This document shows positions 24,972 to 33,947 of a stretch of 62,294 bases of DNA, one piece after another. How positions within the stretch are numbered: the stretch's first letter is position 1; each line of letters begins with the position of its first letter. The DNA is from Arthrobacter sp. ES3-54 (GTDB lineage: Bacteria > Actinomycetota > Actinomycetes > Actinomycetales > Micrococcaceae): NCBI RefSeq assembly GCF_029504395.1, contig NZ_JAQFIF010000018.1, positions 1 to 62,294 on the forward strand. The letters are read 5' to 3'. Under the pieces are notes generated by a model. It did no database searches and was not told where the DNA came from. It saw only the letters and a program-made list of their open reading frames with translations. A program made the translations under genes and the position numbers.

Positions 24972-25835
24972 GTGAACACAGGAAACAAAATGCGCCCCGC
25001 GGCGCTCATCGCCGCTGCTGTTGCCGCGGTGCTGGCACTGTCCGGCTGCGGTGGTAGCTCATCCGCCTCATCCGCGCCGGCGGACAACCCCTACGGCCTG
25101 ATCGAGGCCGGCACCATCCGCGTTGCCAGCCTGGGTGATTCGAAGCCCTATACCTTCGCCGACGCCCAGGGCAACTTCACCGGCTTCGACGTCGAACTCT
25201 TCAAAGACGTCGCCCACCGCGCCGGAGTCGACAAGGTCGTCTTCACCGGACAGGACTTCTCCGGCCTGCTCGCGGCCGTCTCTAACGGCCAGTTCGACGC
25301 CGGTGTTGCGGCGATCGGCATCACCGACAAGCGCAAGCAGACTGTTGACTTCTCCGACGGCTACCTGGCCGGTTACCTGACCGTCATCACCAAGCCGACG
25401 TCGGGCATCTCCAGCGCCGACGGGCTCGGCGGGAAGCGCCTCGGCGTCGTGCAGGGAACATTGCAGGAGGCCTACGCTGTCAAGAACTTCACCTCCGCGA
25501 ACCTGGTGCGCTTCCCGGACAACAACACCGCAATCTCCGCGGTGAACAGCGGATCTGTCGATGCTCACTTCCTGGACTACGAGGCCGCGAAGGCCTATCA
25601 GGACCAGTTCGGACTGGTCAGCGCCGCGGACATCCCGTCATTCGATGCTCCCGCCGGCTTCGCCCTGGCAAAGGGGAAGACCGCCTTCAAGGATGCCCTC
25701 AACAAGGGCCTGGCCGCAGCCATGGAGGACGGCACCTGGAAGAAGCTGTACCAGAAGTGGTTCCCGGGATCCCCGATGCCCGAGCAGTACCTGCCGAAGG
25801 CCGAGCAGACGGCAAGCCCGACGCCCAGCAAGTAA
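24972..25835 (+). CDS. Amino-acid-type ABC transporter substrate-binding lipoprotein
   Basis: A 287-residue binding protein of the polar amino-acid (family 3) class. The signal peptide ends in the lipobox LALSGC, so it is anchored to the outer face of the membrane. The mature part shows IRVASLGDSKPYTFADAQGNFTGFDVELF and FSGLLAAVSNGQFDAGVAAIGIT, conserved in this class. A GTG at 24972 and an ATG at 24990 (AGGAAAC six bases upstream) are both usable; the GTG adds a second positive charge to the signal. First gene of a five-gene operon with permease, ATPase and two oxidoreductases. Confidence 0.9.
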   Translation: MNTGNKMRPAALIAAAVAAVLALSGCGGSSSASSAPADNPYGLIEAGTIRVASLGDSKPYTFADAQGNFTGFDVELFKDVAHRAGVDKVVFTGQDFSGLLAAVSNGQFDAGVAAIGITDKRKQTVDFSDGYLAGYLTVITKPTSGISSADGLGGKRLGVVQGTLQEAYAVKNFTSANLVRFPDNNTAISAVNSGSVDAHFLDYEAAKAYQDQFGLVSAADIPSFDAPAGFALAKGKTAFKDALNKGLAAAMEDGTWKKLYQKWFPGSPMPEQYLPKAEQTASPTPSK

Positions 25836-25954
25836 ACGGCCCCGCAAGCACCGTAAGGCACACGTCCGGCACCTGCCCGACTGCCACATGACCGGGCGGG
25901 CCGCACCGCGCGGCCCGTCCGGGATCCACAAGCTACCTACGTCTGAGAGCAACC

Positions 25955-26743
25955 ATGGACTGGTTAAGCACCATCACCCGCACTTTCTTCGACTTCGGCG
26001 CAATGGCCGAGGTCCTGCCCCAGCTTCTGGGAGTCGGTCTCCTCAACACCCTCATCATCTCCATTGCAGCAACGATTATCGGCGTTGCCCTCGGCATGGT
26101 GGTCGCGGTGATGGGGATATCCCCTTCGCGATGGCTCCGCGTCCCGGCCCGGATCTACACAGACCTATTCCGAGGACTCCCGGCCATCCTCACCATCCTG
26201 CTGATTGGCCAGGGCTTCGCCCGCTTTAGCCAGTCGATCTTCGGCCCCTCGCCCTACCCCTTGGGGATCATCGCCCTGAGCCTGATCGCCAGCGCCTACA
26301 TCGGCGAAATCTTCCGCGCCGGTATCCAGAGCGTCGACAAAGGCCAAGGTGAGGCCTGCCGCGCACTGGGCATGAGTTACGCCAAGTCCATGGCGCTGGT
26401 GGTGGTCCCGCAGGGTGTCCGCCGCGTCCTGCCGGCGCTGGTGAACCAGTTCATCGCGATCGTCAAGGATTCCTCGCTGGTCTACTTCCTGGGCCTGCTG
26501 GTCAGCGAACGGGAACTCTTCCGCGTGGGCCAGGACGCCGCAGTCCTCTCCGGCAACCTCTCGCCCCTGGTCATGGCCGGCATCTTCTACCTGGCGATCA
26601 CGGTTCCCCTGACCCACCTGGTCAACTATTTCGACAACCGCTTCCGCACCGGCCGGCGCCGCCCCGCGGCGCCCAGCAGCGGGCTAAAAGAAGTCAAAGA
26701 ACTCGACGCGGCCTCACCGCTGACCACCGGGAGCAACACATGA
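25955..26743 (+). CDS. Amino-acid-type ABC transporter permease
   Basis: A 262-residue HisMQ-type permease with about five membrane helices. TLIISIAATIIGVALGMVVAVM is in the first transmembrane block. The coupling loop is GQGEACRALGMSYAKSMALVVVPQGVRRVLPALVNQF, corresponding to the EAA motif of the amino-acid group. Its stop overlaps the ATPase start by four bases. Only one permease is encoded, so it presumably acts as a homodimer. The tail carries Arg-rich charges. Confidence 0.92.
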   Translation: MDWLSTITRTFFDFGAMAEVLPQLLGVGLLNTLIISIAATIIGVALGMVVAVMGISPSRWLRVPARIYTDLFRGLPAILTILLIGQGFARFSQSIFGPSPYPLGIIALSLIASAYIGEIFRAGIQSVDKGQGEACRALGMSYAKSMALVVVPQGVRRVLPALVNQFIAIVKDSSLVYFLGLLVSERELFRVGQDAAVLSGNLSPLVMAGIFYLAITVPLTHLVNYFDNRFRTGRRRPAAPSSGLKEVKELDAASPLTTGSNT

Positions 26744-27552
26744 GCCTCGCAAGCAACACCGCAAGCGCCAGCGCCAGCGCCAGCGCCAGCAACACCAACA
26801 ACACAGCTCCGGACATCGTGACCTTCCACGGCTCCAGCCTGGAACTGAAAAACCTGACCATGGCCTACGGCGACATCGAGGTGCTGCGCAATGTCAGCCT
26901 CAGCGTCGCCCCAGGCACCACCACCTGCATCATCGGGCCCTCGGGCTCCGGCAAGTCAACCCTCCTTCGCGGCGTCAACCGTCTACACGAACCCAAGAGC
27001 GGGGATGTGGTCCTCGCCGGCGAGAGCGCACTGGCGGTCAAACCGGACACCCTGCGCAGCCGTATCGGCATGGTGTTCCAGCACTTCAACCTCTTTCCCG
27101 ACCACACGGCCCTCGAGAACGTGGCCCTGGCACTCTGGAGCGTCAAGGGAATGCCCAAGGCCGAAGCCAGGGAACGCGCCCGGCGCCGCCTCGCCGAGGT
27201 AGGCCTTGCCGAACGCGCCGACCACCGGCCCAGGGATCTCTCCGGCGGACAGCAGCAGCGCGTGGCGATCGCCCGTGCCCTGGCCATGGAACCGGAGGTC
27301 ATGCTCTTCGACGAGGCCACCAGCGCACTGGATCCGGAACTGGTCAAGGGCGTGCTGAACCTTATGGCAGGCCTGGGTCGGCGCGGCATGACCATGCTGG
27401 TGGTCACCCATGAGATGGGATTCGCCCGCAGAGTCGCCGACCAGGTGGTCTTCATGGACGAAGGCGAAGTTGTCGAGTCCGGCACGCCTGCAGACCTCTT
27501 CGACAACCCTCAAAGCGAACGCCTCCAGCGCTTCCTCTCGGAAGTGCTCTGA
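26740..27552 (+). CDS. Amino-acid-type ABC transporter ATP-binding protein
   Basis: A 270-residue ATPase. The first 25 residues are unusual: alternating Ala-Ser (TASASASASASN) encoded by a six-base repeat, with no counterpart in the family, so the domain starts near residue 28 (SSLELKNLTMAYGDIEVLRNV). Walker A is IGPSGSGKST, the Q-loop is in GMVFQHFNLFPDH, the signature is LSGGQQQRVAIARALAMEP and Walker B is VMLFDEATSALDPE. The stop overlaps the next start (TGATG). Confidence 0.92.
   Translation: MSLASNTASASASASASNTNNTAPDIVTFHGSSLELKNLTMAYGDIEVLRNVSLSVAPGTTTCIIGPSGSGKSTLLRGVNRLHEPKSGDVVLAGESALAVKPDTLRSRIGMVFQHFNLFPDHTALENVALALWSVKGMPKAEARERARRRLAEVGLAERADHRPRDLSGGQQQRVAIARALAMEPEVMLFDEATSALDPELVKGVLNLMAGLGRRGMTMLVVTHEMGFARRVADQVVFMDEGEVVESGTPADLFDNPQSERLQRFLSEVL
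26764..26790 (+). repeat. Hexanucleotide repeat inside the ATPase gene
   Basis: AGCGCC occurs four times in tandem plus a partial copy, encoding an Ala-Ser run at the N-terminus. Changes in copy number would stay in frame. Confidence 0.8.
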
Positions 27553-28604
27553 TGGAGACCCTGAAGGGAAACACCGCAGCGGCACCGATCCGCACCGCCG
27601 TCGTCGGGTTCGGGATCTCGGGCAAGGTCTTCCATACACCGCTGATTGCGGCCGATCCCGACTACTCGCTGGACGTTATTGTCACGGCGGATCCGGACCG
27701 CCTCGCCGAGGCGGCGAAGCTCTACCCTCACGCCCGGATCGTCCCGACGCCGGAGGCACTGTTCGCCCTCGCCGGGGACCTGGACCTCGTGGTCCTCGGT
27801 ACGCCGCCGGCGACGCATTTCGACTTGGCGGCGACAGCCATCGCCCACGGCCTGCACGTGGTGGTGGACAAGCCGTTCGTCACCACATCCGCACAGGGCA
27901 AGGAGCTCATCTCCCGGGCCTCGGACGCCGGCGTGCAGCTCACGGTTTTCCAGAACCGGCGCTGGGATGCCGACTTCCTGACGCTTCAGAAGCTTGTCCG
28001 GGAAGGAGCGCTCGGCGAGGTCCGCAGCTTCGAATCGCGCTTTGAATGGTGGCGGCCGGAAGGCTTCGGGAACTGGCGGGACACCGCCGCTCTGGCCGAC
28101 GGCGGCGGCATCCTCAACGACCTCGGCGCCCACCTGATCGACCAGGCCATCCAGCTCTTCGGCCCGGTAGCGGACAGCTACGGGGAGACCGCCAACCACG
28201 GACATCCAGACGGCGCCGACACTGAGGCTTTCGTGTCCCTGCTCCACGAATCCGGGGTCCGGTCACGGTTGTGGATGAACGGCAAGGCAGCGCAGGTCGG
28301 GGCCCGGTTCCATGTCCTCGGCTCCCAAGCCGGCTACACGAAGTGGGGCCTGGACGGCCAGGAACCGGCCCTCGCCGCCGGCATGACGCCGTCGGATCCC
28401 GCCTACGGCATCGATCCCCAAACCCATTGGGGGACCTTGGGTATCGACGGAGACCAGCAGCCCATCGCACCTGTTCCCGGTGCCTATCCGCTGTTCTATG
28501 CCGAGCTCGCGACTGCCCTCCGTGGCGAGGGCCCGCTTCCGGTAACTGCCTCGGAGTCCCTGGACGTCCTGAAGGTCATCGAAGAAATCCACGCCCTCGC
28601 CTGA
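27552..28604 (+). CDS. Gfo/Idh/MocA family NAD(P)-dependent oxidoreductase
   Basis: A 350-residue oxidoreductase. The N-terminal Rossmann fold has the motif AVVGFGISGKVFHTPLI, and the conserved GLHVVVDKPFVTT carries the catalytic Lys of the family (E/D-K-P). The C-terminal GFO_IDH_MocA domain includes GGGILNDLGAHLIDQAIQLFGPV with the Asp/His pair. This subgroup (VFHTPLI opening) oxidises or reduces sugar-like or polyol substrates. It is translationally coupled to the ABC ATPase (TGATG), so its substrate is probably the transported compound or a derivative. Confidence 0.9.
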   Translation: METLKGNTAAAPIRTAVVGFGISGKVFHTPLIAADPDYSLDVIVTADPDRLAEAAKLYPHARIVPTPEALFALAGDLDLVVLGTPPATHFDLAATAIAHGLHVVVDKPFVTTSAQGKELISRASDAGVQLTVFQNRRWDADFLTLQKLVREGALGEVRSFESRFEWWRPEGFGNWRDTAALADGGGILNDLGAHLIDQAIQLFGPVADSYGETANHGHPDGADTEAFVSLLHESGVRSRLWMNGKAAQVGARFHVLGSQAGYTKWGLDGQEPALAAGMTPSDPAYGIDPQTHWGTLGIDGDQQPIAPVPGAYPLFYAELATALRGEGPLPVTASESLDVLKVIEEIHALA

Positions 28605-28651
28605 ATTCCGCTCCGCGCGTGCCCCATCAATTCCTGAGAAAGAGAGTTCAT

Positions 28652-29773
28652 ATGTCCTCCGCTGTTTCCGCCAAGCGCGTCGCCGTCATCGGCGGCGGTA
28701 TCCTCGGCGTCTCCACCGCCGTTCACCTGCTCCGCGACGGCGCCTCGGTTGTGCTGCTGACCGAACGCGGCCTGGCCAGCGAAGCCACCGGCCGGTCCCT
28801 GTCGTGGCTGAACTCCGCCGGAGAACGCTCCACCCCGTACCACCAGCTGCGGGTTGCGGGCGTGGACCGCTACCGCACCCTTTTTGCCGCCGACCCGGGC
28901 AGGGATTGGCTGCAGTTCGGCGGGGGCCTCATGTGGAACTCCGCCGGAGAAGCTTCAGCCACCGAAGCCCGCCACCAGTATGAGAAATCAATCGGCTACG
29001 ACTCCAAGCTCCTGGCACCGGAAGGGATTTCCGGAACGACCCCCGGCATCGATCCGGGCGCCGTGCCGGAGAAGGCCATCTTCAATCCCGGTGAGGGCTG
29101 GGTCAGCCTGCCCGACTTGGTGGACTTCCTGATGGAGGAATTCCACGCCTTGGGCGGCGAACTCGTACTCAACGCCGGCAAGGCGTCCGTTACTGTCGAC
29201 GGCGGCCGGGCAACTGGCGTTGAGACGGCCGCAGGCGAAACCTACGAGGCAGATGCTGTCCTTGTGGCCTGCGGTGCCGCAACGCCCGCCGTCGTCGCAC
29301 CTCTCGGCGTCGATATCCCAAACGGTTCCCCGGTCTCCATGCTGGTGCTGACCAAACCCGTGGACCACGGGCTGAAGGCCGTGCTGAACACCCCGCGGGC
29401 CGCCGTCCGGCCCAACCCCGGCGGCACCCTGGCCCTGGACCACGACTGGTATGAAGGGCACATTACCGAACACGCCGATGGCTCCTTCAGCATCCCCGAT
29501 GATGTGGTCCAGGAACTCGCCGATGAAGCATCCAAGCTGATCGCCGGAAATCCCGAGGTCAAGCCGGCCTCCTGGAAGATCGGCTACAAGCCCATCCCTG
29601 GCGACGGCGAGCCGGTCCTCGGAGAACTCGGCCAGGTGCCCGGCTGCTTCGTGGCCTTCACACACTCGGGCGCCACGCTCGGCCTCATCGCAGGCGAACT
29701 TCTCGCGGGCGAGATCATGACCGGCACGAAGCACCCGATGCTGGCCACCTTCCGGCCGGGACGATTCTCGTAG
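28652..29773 (+). CDS. FAD-dependent oxidoreductase (D-amino-acid oxidase/dehydrogenase family)
   Basis: A 373-residue flavoprotein of the DAO fold. The dinucleotide-binding motif is VAVIGGGILGVSTAVHLLRDG, followed by ERGLASEATGRSLSWLN. FAD contacts continue in YEADAVLVACGAATPAVV, and GLIAGELLAGEI with THSGATLGL near the C-terminus are typical. The likely reaction is oxidative deamination of an amino or N-methyl-amino compound brought in by the upstream amino-acid-type importer. No signal peptide, hence cytoplasmic. Start at 28652 preceded by GAGAAAGAGAG. It is the last gene of the LacI-controlled operon. Confidence 0.9.
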   Translation: MSSAVSAKRVAVIGGGILGVSTAVHLLRDGASVVLLTERGLASEATGRSLSWLNSAGERSTPYHQLRVAGVDRYRTLFAADPGRDWLQFGGGLMWNSAGEASATEARHQYEKSIGYDSKLLAPEGISGTTPGIDPGAVPEKAIFNPGEGWVSLPDLVDFLMEEFHALGGELVLNAGKASVTVDGGRATGVETAAGETYEADAVLVACGAATPAVVAPLGVDIPNGSPVSMLVLTKPVDHGLKAVLNTPRAAVRPNPGGTLALDHDWYEGHITEHADGSFSIPDDVVQELADEASKLIAGNPEVKPASWKIGYKPIPGDGEPVLGELGQVPGCFVAFTHSGATLGLIAGELLAGEIMTGTKHPMLATFRPGRFS

Positions 29774-29775
29774 CC

Positions 29776-29840
29776 AGAGCCAAAGTGGCCGCAGGGCAGA
29801 CGGAGGCCGGTGTTCACCGGCGCCCGTCTGCCCTGGCTCT
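29776..29840. terminator. Bidirectional hairpin between convergent genes
   Basis: GGGCAGACGG and CCGTCTGCCC pair, extended outward by AGAGCCA/TGGCTCT and inward by GCCGGTG/CACCGGC. It separates the FAD oxidoreductase gene from the PucR-type regulator gene. Confidence 0.75.
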
Positions 29841-29862
29841 CTATCTGGCGCTGTCCTTTTTC

Positions 29863-31536
29863 CTACTCCGGCGCCGTCGGTGCAGCCTTGGGAGCCAGGT
29901 CCATGGTGGTCAGGCGCAGCCAGAGCCAGAGCCTCTGCTGCGGGTCGCCCAGATCGAGGTCAAAGTCCTTGGCCAGGCGCCCCACCCGGTAGCGGACAGT
30001 GTTGTTGTGCACGTGGAGTCGTGCGGCCATCGCGGAAATATTTCCGTTCGACGTCAGGTAGGCCCGCAGGGTCTCCAGATAGTCGGTCTGCTGGTCGGCG
30101 TCGCGGGCCTGGATCCTGGCGATGTCGTCGAAGTCCGCAAGCCCGTTGTCCTCGATGAATGCCCCGACTTTCAAGAGGTTCAGCGGGATCCGGTGGTCCT
30201 CGAAAAGCCCGGCAGCAGAGCCGCCAGTATCGCCCGGAACTGCCGTGTGCCGGTGGAGCAGATACTGCTGCGTTTGCAGCGCTTCAGCCCTGGAGCGGGG
30301 CAGGTCTTCCAAGCGGGGTGCGATGCCGCCGACGGCGGCGATGATCGGGTAGGAGCTGATCGTGTGGGCGTACGCCCCGATCTCCTGGGCTACGCGCCGG
30401 TGCACGGCCCTGGGGCTGGTTCCCCCGCAGGGCAGAAGGGCGTAGACCACCGAGCCAATGAGGGCGGTGTGGCTCGTCTTGAACTGGATGTTGCAAACCG
30501 TTGTGACCAGGTGCAGCAGCCGGTGAATTTCACGCACCGACTCCAGGCTCCCGGATTCGGGGCGGTTGATTGAAAAGGCCGCGACCGCGAGCCCTGGGGT
30601 GGCTTCGAGCCCGAGCTGGGCGGCGGCAAAGGACGCGTGGACGGTGTCGTCCATCAGCGTTCGAATCAAGTCCCCGTTCCGGCGTTCGCCAAAATCGGAC
30701 GCCGAACGGGCATGGAGCATGTGGAGCCCTGCCAGCGGCGCCATCCTGTTGAGCGCCTCCAGGGCTGTCTGCCGCTTGTCGTCGCCGGGATCGATGATCC
30801 AGATCGAGCCGAGCAGTTCACCGCCGGCCCTCACGGCGAGGGCCAGGCGGGCCATCTCATCATCTGCTGCGGGGATCAGCACCGCACTCCCGGACGCATA
30901 GACGATCTTGAAATCCGCGTCGAAGGCAGGCGGTGTGATCTCCTGCAGGGAAAGCGTGGTGACGCGCCGCAAATCGTCGATGGGCTGGCCCGGCAGGGTC
31001 GAATAGCCAAGCACCCGTCCGAGCGGGTCAACGATGCTCGCCGCGCCGCTGGTGATGGACGCGGCAGCGTTGGCGAAGGCGTAGAGATCCCCGAGCCGGA
31101 CCCCTGAGACGGAATCCACGGCCGCGCCCATAACGGACGCCCGGGCCAGTGCCACCAGCCGCGTCCAATCAGCGTTGTCCGGTGCGACCAGGACCGCGAG
31201 GCTGTGGCGGACCGCGGCGGACCGCAGCTGCTCCAGGGACGCCCCGTGCGCCTTGACGATCACTGCGGCCGCGTTGCTGTTGGACGCCCGGTGCAGCAGC
31301 TGGTCAAAATCCGGCGAGCCGCAGCTCAGCCCGACGGCCAGGATGATCCGGTCCTCGATGCTCGTCCATTCGTCCAGCGGGTCATACATGAGGACGTCCG
31401 AGACGGCATGCGCGAGATTCTCCGGCGCGGGATTGGCATGCACCAGATCGGCCTGCATGAGCTGGATGCAGTCCGACAACCGCACCGCCGCGGCGTTCTG
31501 GTCGAGCTCAGAAACAGCCTGTTCCCCTGCATCCAT
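29863..31536 (-). CDS. PucR/CdaR-type transcriptional regulator
   Basis: A 557-residue regulator. An N-terminal PucR-like sensory region is followed by a GAF-like middle part (ITSGAASIVDPLGRVLGYS) and a C-terminal PucR helix-turn-helix (YLETLRAYLTSNGNISAMAARLHVHNNTVRYRVGRL). These proteins usually control purine, amino-acid or sugar-acid catabolism. It is divergent from the FMN oxidase/ABC/RidA operon with only 141 bases between them and is probably its regulator. A homologue with similar layout lies at 51707-53305. Confidence 0.88.
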   Translation of the reverse strand: MDAGEQAVSELDQNAAAVRLSDCIQLMQADLVHANPAPENLAHAVSDVLMYDPLDEWTSIEDRIILAVGLSCGSPDFDQLLHRASNSNAAAVIVKAHGASLEQLRSAAVRHSLAVLVAPDNADWTRLVALARASVMGAAVDSVSGVRLGDLYAFANAAASITSGAASIVDPLGRVLGYSTLPGQPIDDLRRVTTLSLQEITPPAFDADFKIVYASGSAVLIPAADDEMARLALAVRAGGELLGSIWIIDPGDDKRQTALEALNRMAPLAGLHMLHARSASDFGERRNGDLIRTLMDDTVHASFAAAQLGLEATPGLAVAAFSINRPESGSLESVREIHRLLHLVTTVCNIQFKTSHTALIGSVVYALLPCGGTSPRAVHRRVAQEIGAYAHTISSYPIIAAVGGIAPRLEDLPRSRAEALQTQQYLLHRHTAVPGDTGGSAAGLFEDHRIPLNLLKVGAFIEDNGLADFDDIARIQARDADQQTDYLETLRAYLTSNGNISAMAARLHVHNNTVRYRVGRLAKDFDLDLGDPQQRLWLWLRLTTMDLAPKAAPTAPE

Positions 31537-31584
31537 ATGTGGACGATATCACAGGCCAACGTCGATTCTTTTGGAGGAATCAAC

Positions 31585-31590
31585 ATGTAG
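31585..31590 (+). other. Start-stop element upstream of the hydroxy-acid oxidase gene
   Basis: GGAGGAATCAAC is followed directly by ATG-TAG, a strong ribosome site with a one-codon ORF, 88 bases before the oxidase start. It may be a regulatory start-stop or the remnant of an older start. Confidence 0.4.
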
Positions 31591-31677
31591 GCGGGATGAG
31601 ATCTTCGTCACCATTGAGGGACGCAGTTGACCGAAGATTCCACGCAGGACATACACGCAAGACATAAAGGACGCGAA

Positions 31678-32976
31678 ATGAGAATCAAAGACATCAAGTC
31701 ACTGGCGGCGGTCCAAGGGCCGGCCCGGACAGTGGCGGAGCGGCTGTCGCGGAGGTGCTACAGCGTTGAGGACATGCGGAAACTGGCTGCCAAGCGCCTT
31801 CCCGGCAGCGTGTTCGACTACATCGAGGGCGGCGGCGAGGACGAGGTTTCCCTGCAGCGCAACCGGTCGTCCTTTGATGACTGGACCTTCCTTCCGAAGT
31901 GGGGATCGGTGGAGCACCTGGACCTCAGCTCCACCATCCTGGGCGGCCGGGTTGCGATGCCGCTGACGCTGTCCCCCACCGGCGGCACCAGGTTGTTCCA
32001 CCCCGACGGCGAGACGGCCGTGGCCCGCGCGGCCCTCGACGCCGGCGTCCCCTACGGGCTGGCACACCTGAGCACCACCACCATGGAGCACGTCAGCGCC
32101 GCAGCCCCCGGGCTGCGGCGATGGTTCAACCTCGAGCCCACGGCGGACAAGGGCCTCCTGCAGGCTGTTCTGGACCGGGTCTCGAACGCCGGGTACGAGG
32201 CGCTTGTGGTCAACGTCGACTGCCGTGCCATTGGCCACCGGGAACGCGACTACCGCAATGGATTCACGGCCCCGCCGTCAATCAAGCCCAAGACCGTCAT
32301 CGAAGGGGCGCTGCACCCCCGCTGGGCCCTAGGCTTCCTGGCCAACGACGCGATCGCCTTCCCGAACCTGGACGCGGAAATTCCCGACGGCCCGCTCTCC
32401 AGCACCCCCGATATGTGGCGGACGCTGCTGGCGGGATCCTATGAGCCGACGGATTGGGACGACATCCGGGATCTGAGGGAGCGGTGGAACGGTCCCATCA
32501 TTCTCAAAGGTATGGTCAACCCCAGGGACGCCGTCCTGGCAGCCGACATCGGCATCGACGCCATCCAGGTCAGCAACCACGGTGGCCGGCAGCTGGACCA
32601 CATGGCCTCGGCCCTGGACGTACTGCCCGAAATCGTCGAGGCGACGGCCGGCCGGGTTGAAATCATCGTCGACGGCGGCATTCGCCGCGGATCCGACGTC
32701 GTCAAGGCCCTTGCCCTCGGCGCCGACGCGTGCTCGATCGGCCGCCCTTACCTGTATGGGCTTGCCGCCGCCAGCCAGGCAGGCGTTGCCCATGTCCTGA
32801 AGCTGCTGGCGGCGGAAATGACGCGCACCATGATGCTGCTCGGAGTATCCACCATCCAGGAGCTGCGCGACGAGGGCCGGGACCTGATTCGGCACCGCAG
32901 CGAGGCTTTCGCCCGCACCCTTCCCCCCGAAATTCCCCCGGCCCAGCTGGCCTACTCCGATCTGAGGACCCCCTGA
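31678..32976 (+). CDS. FMN-dependent alpha-hydroxy-acid oxidase/dehydrogenase
   Basis: A 432-residue TIM-barrel flavoprotein of the lactate/glycolate/mandelate oxidase family. The start at 31678 has AAAGGA upstream; the TTG at 31627 lacks a site. The active-site signature is VSNHGGRQLDH with the catalytic His and Arg. FMN-phosphate binding is in EIIVDGGIRRGSDVVKALALGADACSIGRPY, and substrate contacts include SPTGGTRLFHPDGE. It would oxidise a 2-hydroxy acid to the 2-keto acid. It heads an operon with an amino-acid-type importer and RidA; the stop overlaps the next start (TGATG). Confidence 0.9.
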   Translation: MRIKDIKSLAAVQGPARTVAERLSRRCYSVEDMRKLAAKRLPGSVFDYIEGGGEDEVSLQRNRSSFDDWTFLPKWGSVEHLDLSSTILGGRVAMPLTLSPTGGTRLFHPDGETAVARAALDAGVPYGLAHLSTTTMEHVSAAAPGLRRWFNLEPTADKGLLQAVLDRVSNAGYEALVVNVDCRAIGHRERDYRNGFTAPPSIKPKTVIEGALHPRWALGFLANDAIAFPNLDAEIPDGPLSSTPDMWRTLLAGSYEPTDWDDIRDLRERWNGPIILKGMVNPRDAVLAADIGIDAIQVSNHGGRQLDHMASALDVLPEIVEATAGRVEIIVDGGIRRGSDVVKALALGADACSIGRPYLYGLAAASQAGVAHVLKLLAAEMTRTMMLLGVSTIQELRDEGRDLIRHRSEAFARTLPPEIPPAQLAYSDLRTP

Positions 32977-33935
32977 TGAAGACCCCCGCAGCACCCGCTT
33001 GCGTGAAGCGCATTCAACGCGGCATCCCCGCCGTCATGGCCACTGCGGGACTACTCCTGGCGGCCACCGCCTGCGCGCCAAGCACCGCCACCTCACAGTC
33101 GACACAGTCGACGCCGTCGGGAGACTCCGCAGGGTCCGGCGCCGGGGTTCCTGCCCTCGCGGTCAACGATGCCGCGGCAGCGTTGCTCCCGGAATCGATC
33201 AAATCCACGAAGGTACTGCGCGTCGCCATTCCCACCAACGAGCCCCCGACACAGTTCTACCGTGCGGGAACCCAGGACATGACCGGGACCAACCCGGACA
33301 TCGCCCGCCTCCTCGGCCAGGCCCTGGGCGTGAAGGTGGAGATCCAGGTGGCCAATTTCGACTCCATCATCCCGGGGATTGCCGCGGGCCGGTACGACAT
33401 AACCGTCTCCTCAATGACCCCCACGGAAAAGCGGATGGAGGTCCTGGACTTCGTCGACTACATGCAAATGGGCAACTCCATTGCCGTGGCCCAGGGGAAC
33501 CCGCAGGGGATCGCCGACCAGCACGCCCTGTGCGGGAAGAAGGTGGGCCTCCTGACCGGGTCTTACCAGCTCACGGTCAACGTCCCCGAGTACGACAAAG
33601 CCTGCACCGCGGGCGGTAAGGAAACGATCCAGAGAAGCGAGTTCCAGGACACGCGGCAGGCCATTTCGGCCCTGAGCAGCGGGCGGCTGGACGCCGTACT
33701 GGCGGATTCACCGATCCTGAACTTCGCCGCCACCCAGAACCCCCAGATCGAGATCGCCTCAAAATATGACTTCACACCGGTCGGTGTGGGCATGCCCAAG
33801 GACTCCGGCCTGGTCAAAGCCGTCTCCGCTGCGCTCTCCGGAGTCATCCAGACTGACTCCTACCTCAAGGTCCTCGGGAAGTACGGCCTTGAGTCCAGCG
33901 CGATCGCCGACGCCCGCGTCAATTTCGCCCAATAG
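32976..33935 (+). CDS. ABC transporter substrate-binding lipoprotein (family 3)
   Basis: A 319-residue binding protein. The signal peptide ends in LLAATAC, a lipobox, followed by a Ser/Thr linker. Mature part: LRVAIPTNEPPTQFY, ANFDSIIPGIAAGRYDITVSSMTPTEKR and GKKVGLLTGSYQ are typical of family 3 amino-acid-binding proteins. The start overlaps the oxidase stop as TGATG, which makes the longer frame upstream a shadow. A glutamate/glutamine/polar-substrate range is likely for the class, but specificity is not known. Confidence 0.9.
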   Translation: MKTPAAPACVKRIQRGIPAVMATAGLLLAATACAPSTATSQSTQSTPSGDSAGSGAGVPALAVNDAAAALLPESIKSTKVLRVAIPTNEPPTQFYRAGTQDMTGTNPDIARLLGQALGVKVEIQVANFDSIIPGIAAGRYDITVSSMTPTEKRMEVLDFVDYMQMGNSIAVAQGNPQGIADQHALCGKKVGLLTGSYQLTVNVPEYDKACTAGGKETIQRSEFQDTRQAISALSSGRLDAVLADSPILNFAATQNPQIEIASKYDFTPVGVGMPKDSGLVKAVSAALSGVIQTDSYLKVLGKYGLESSAIADARVNFAQ

Positions 33936-33947
33936 GAGGTGACAACC

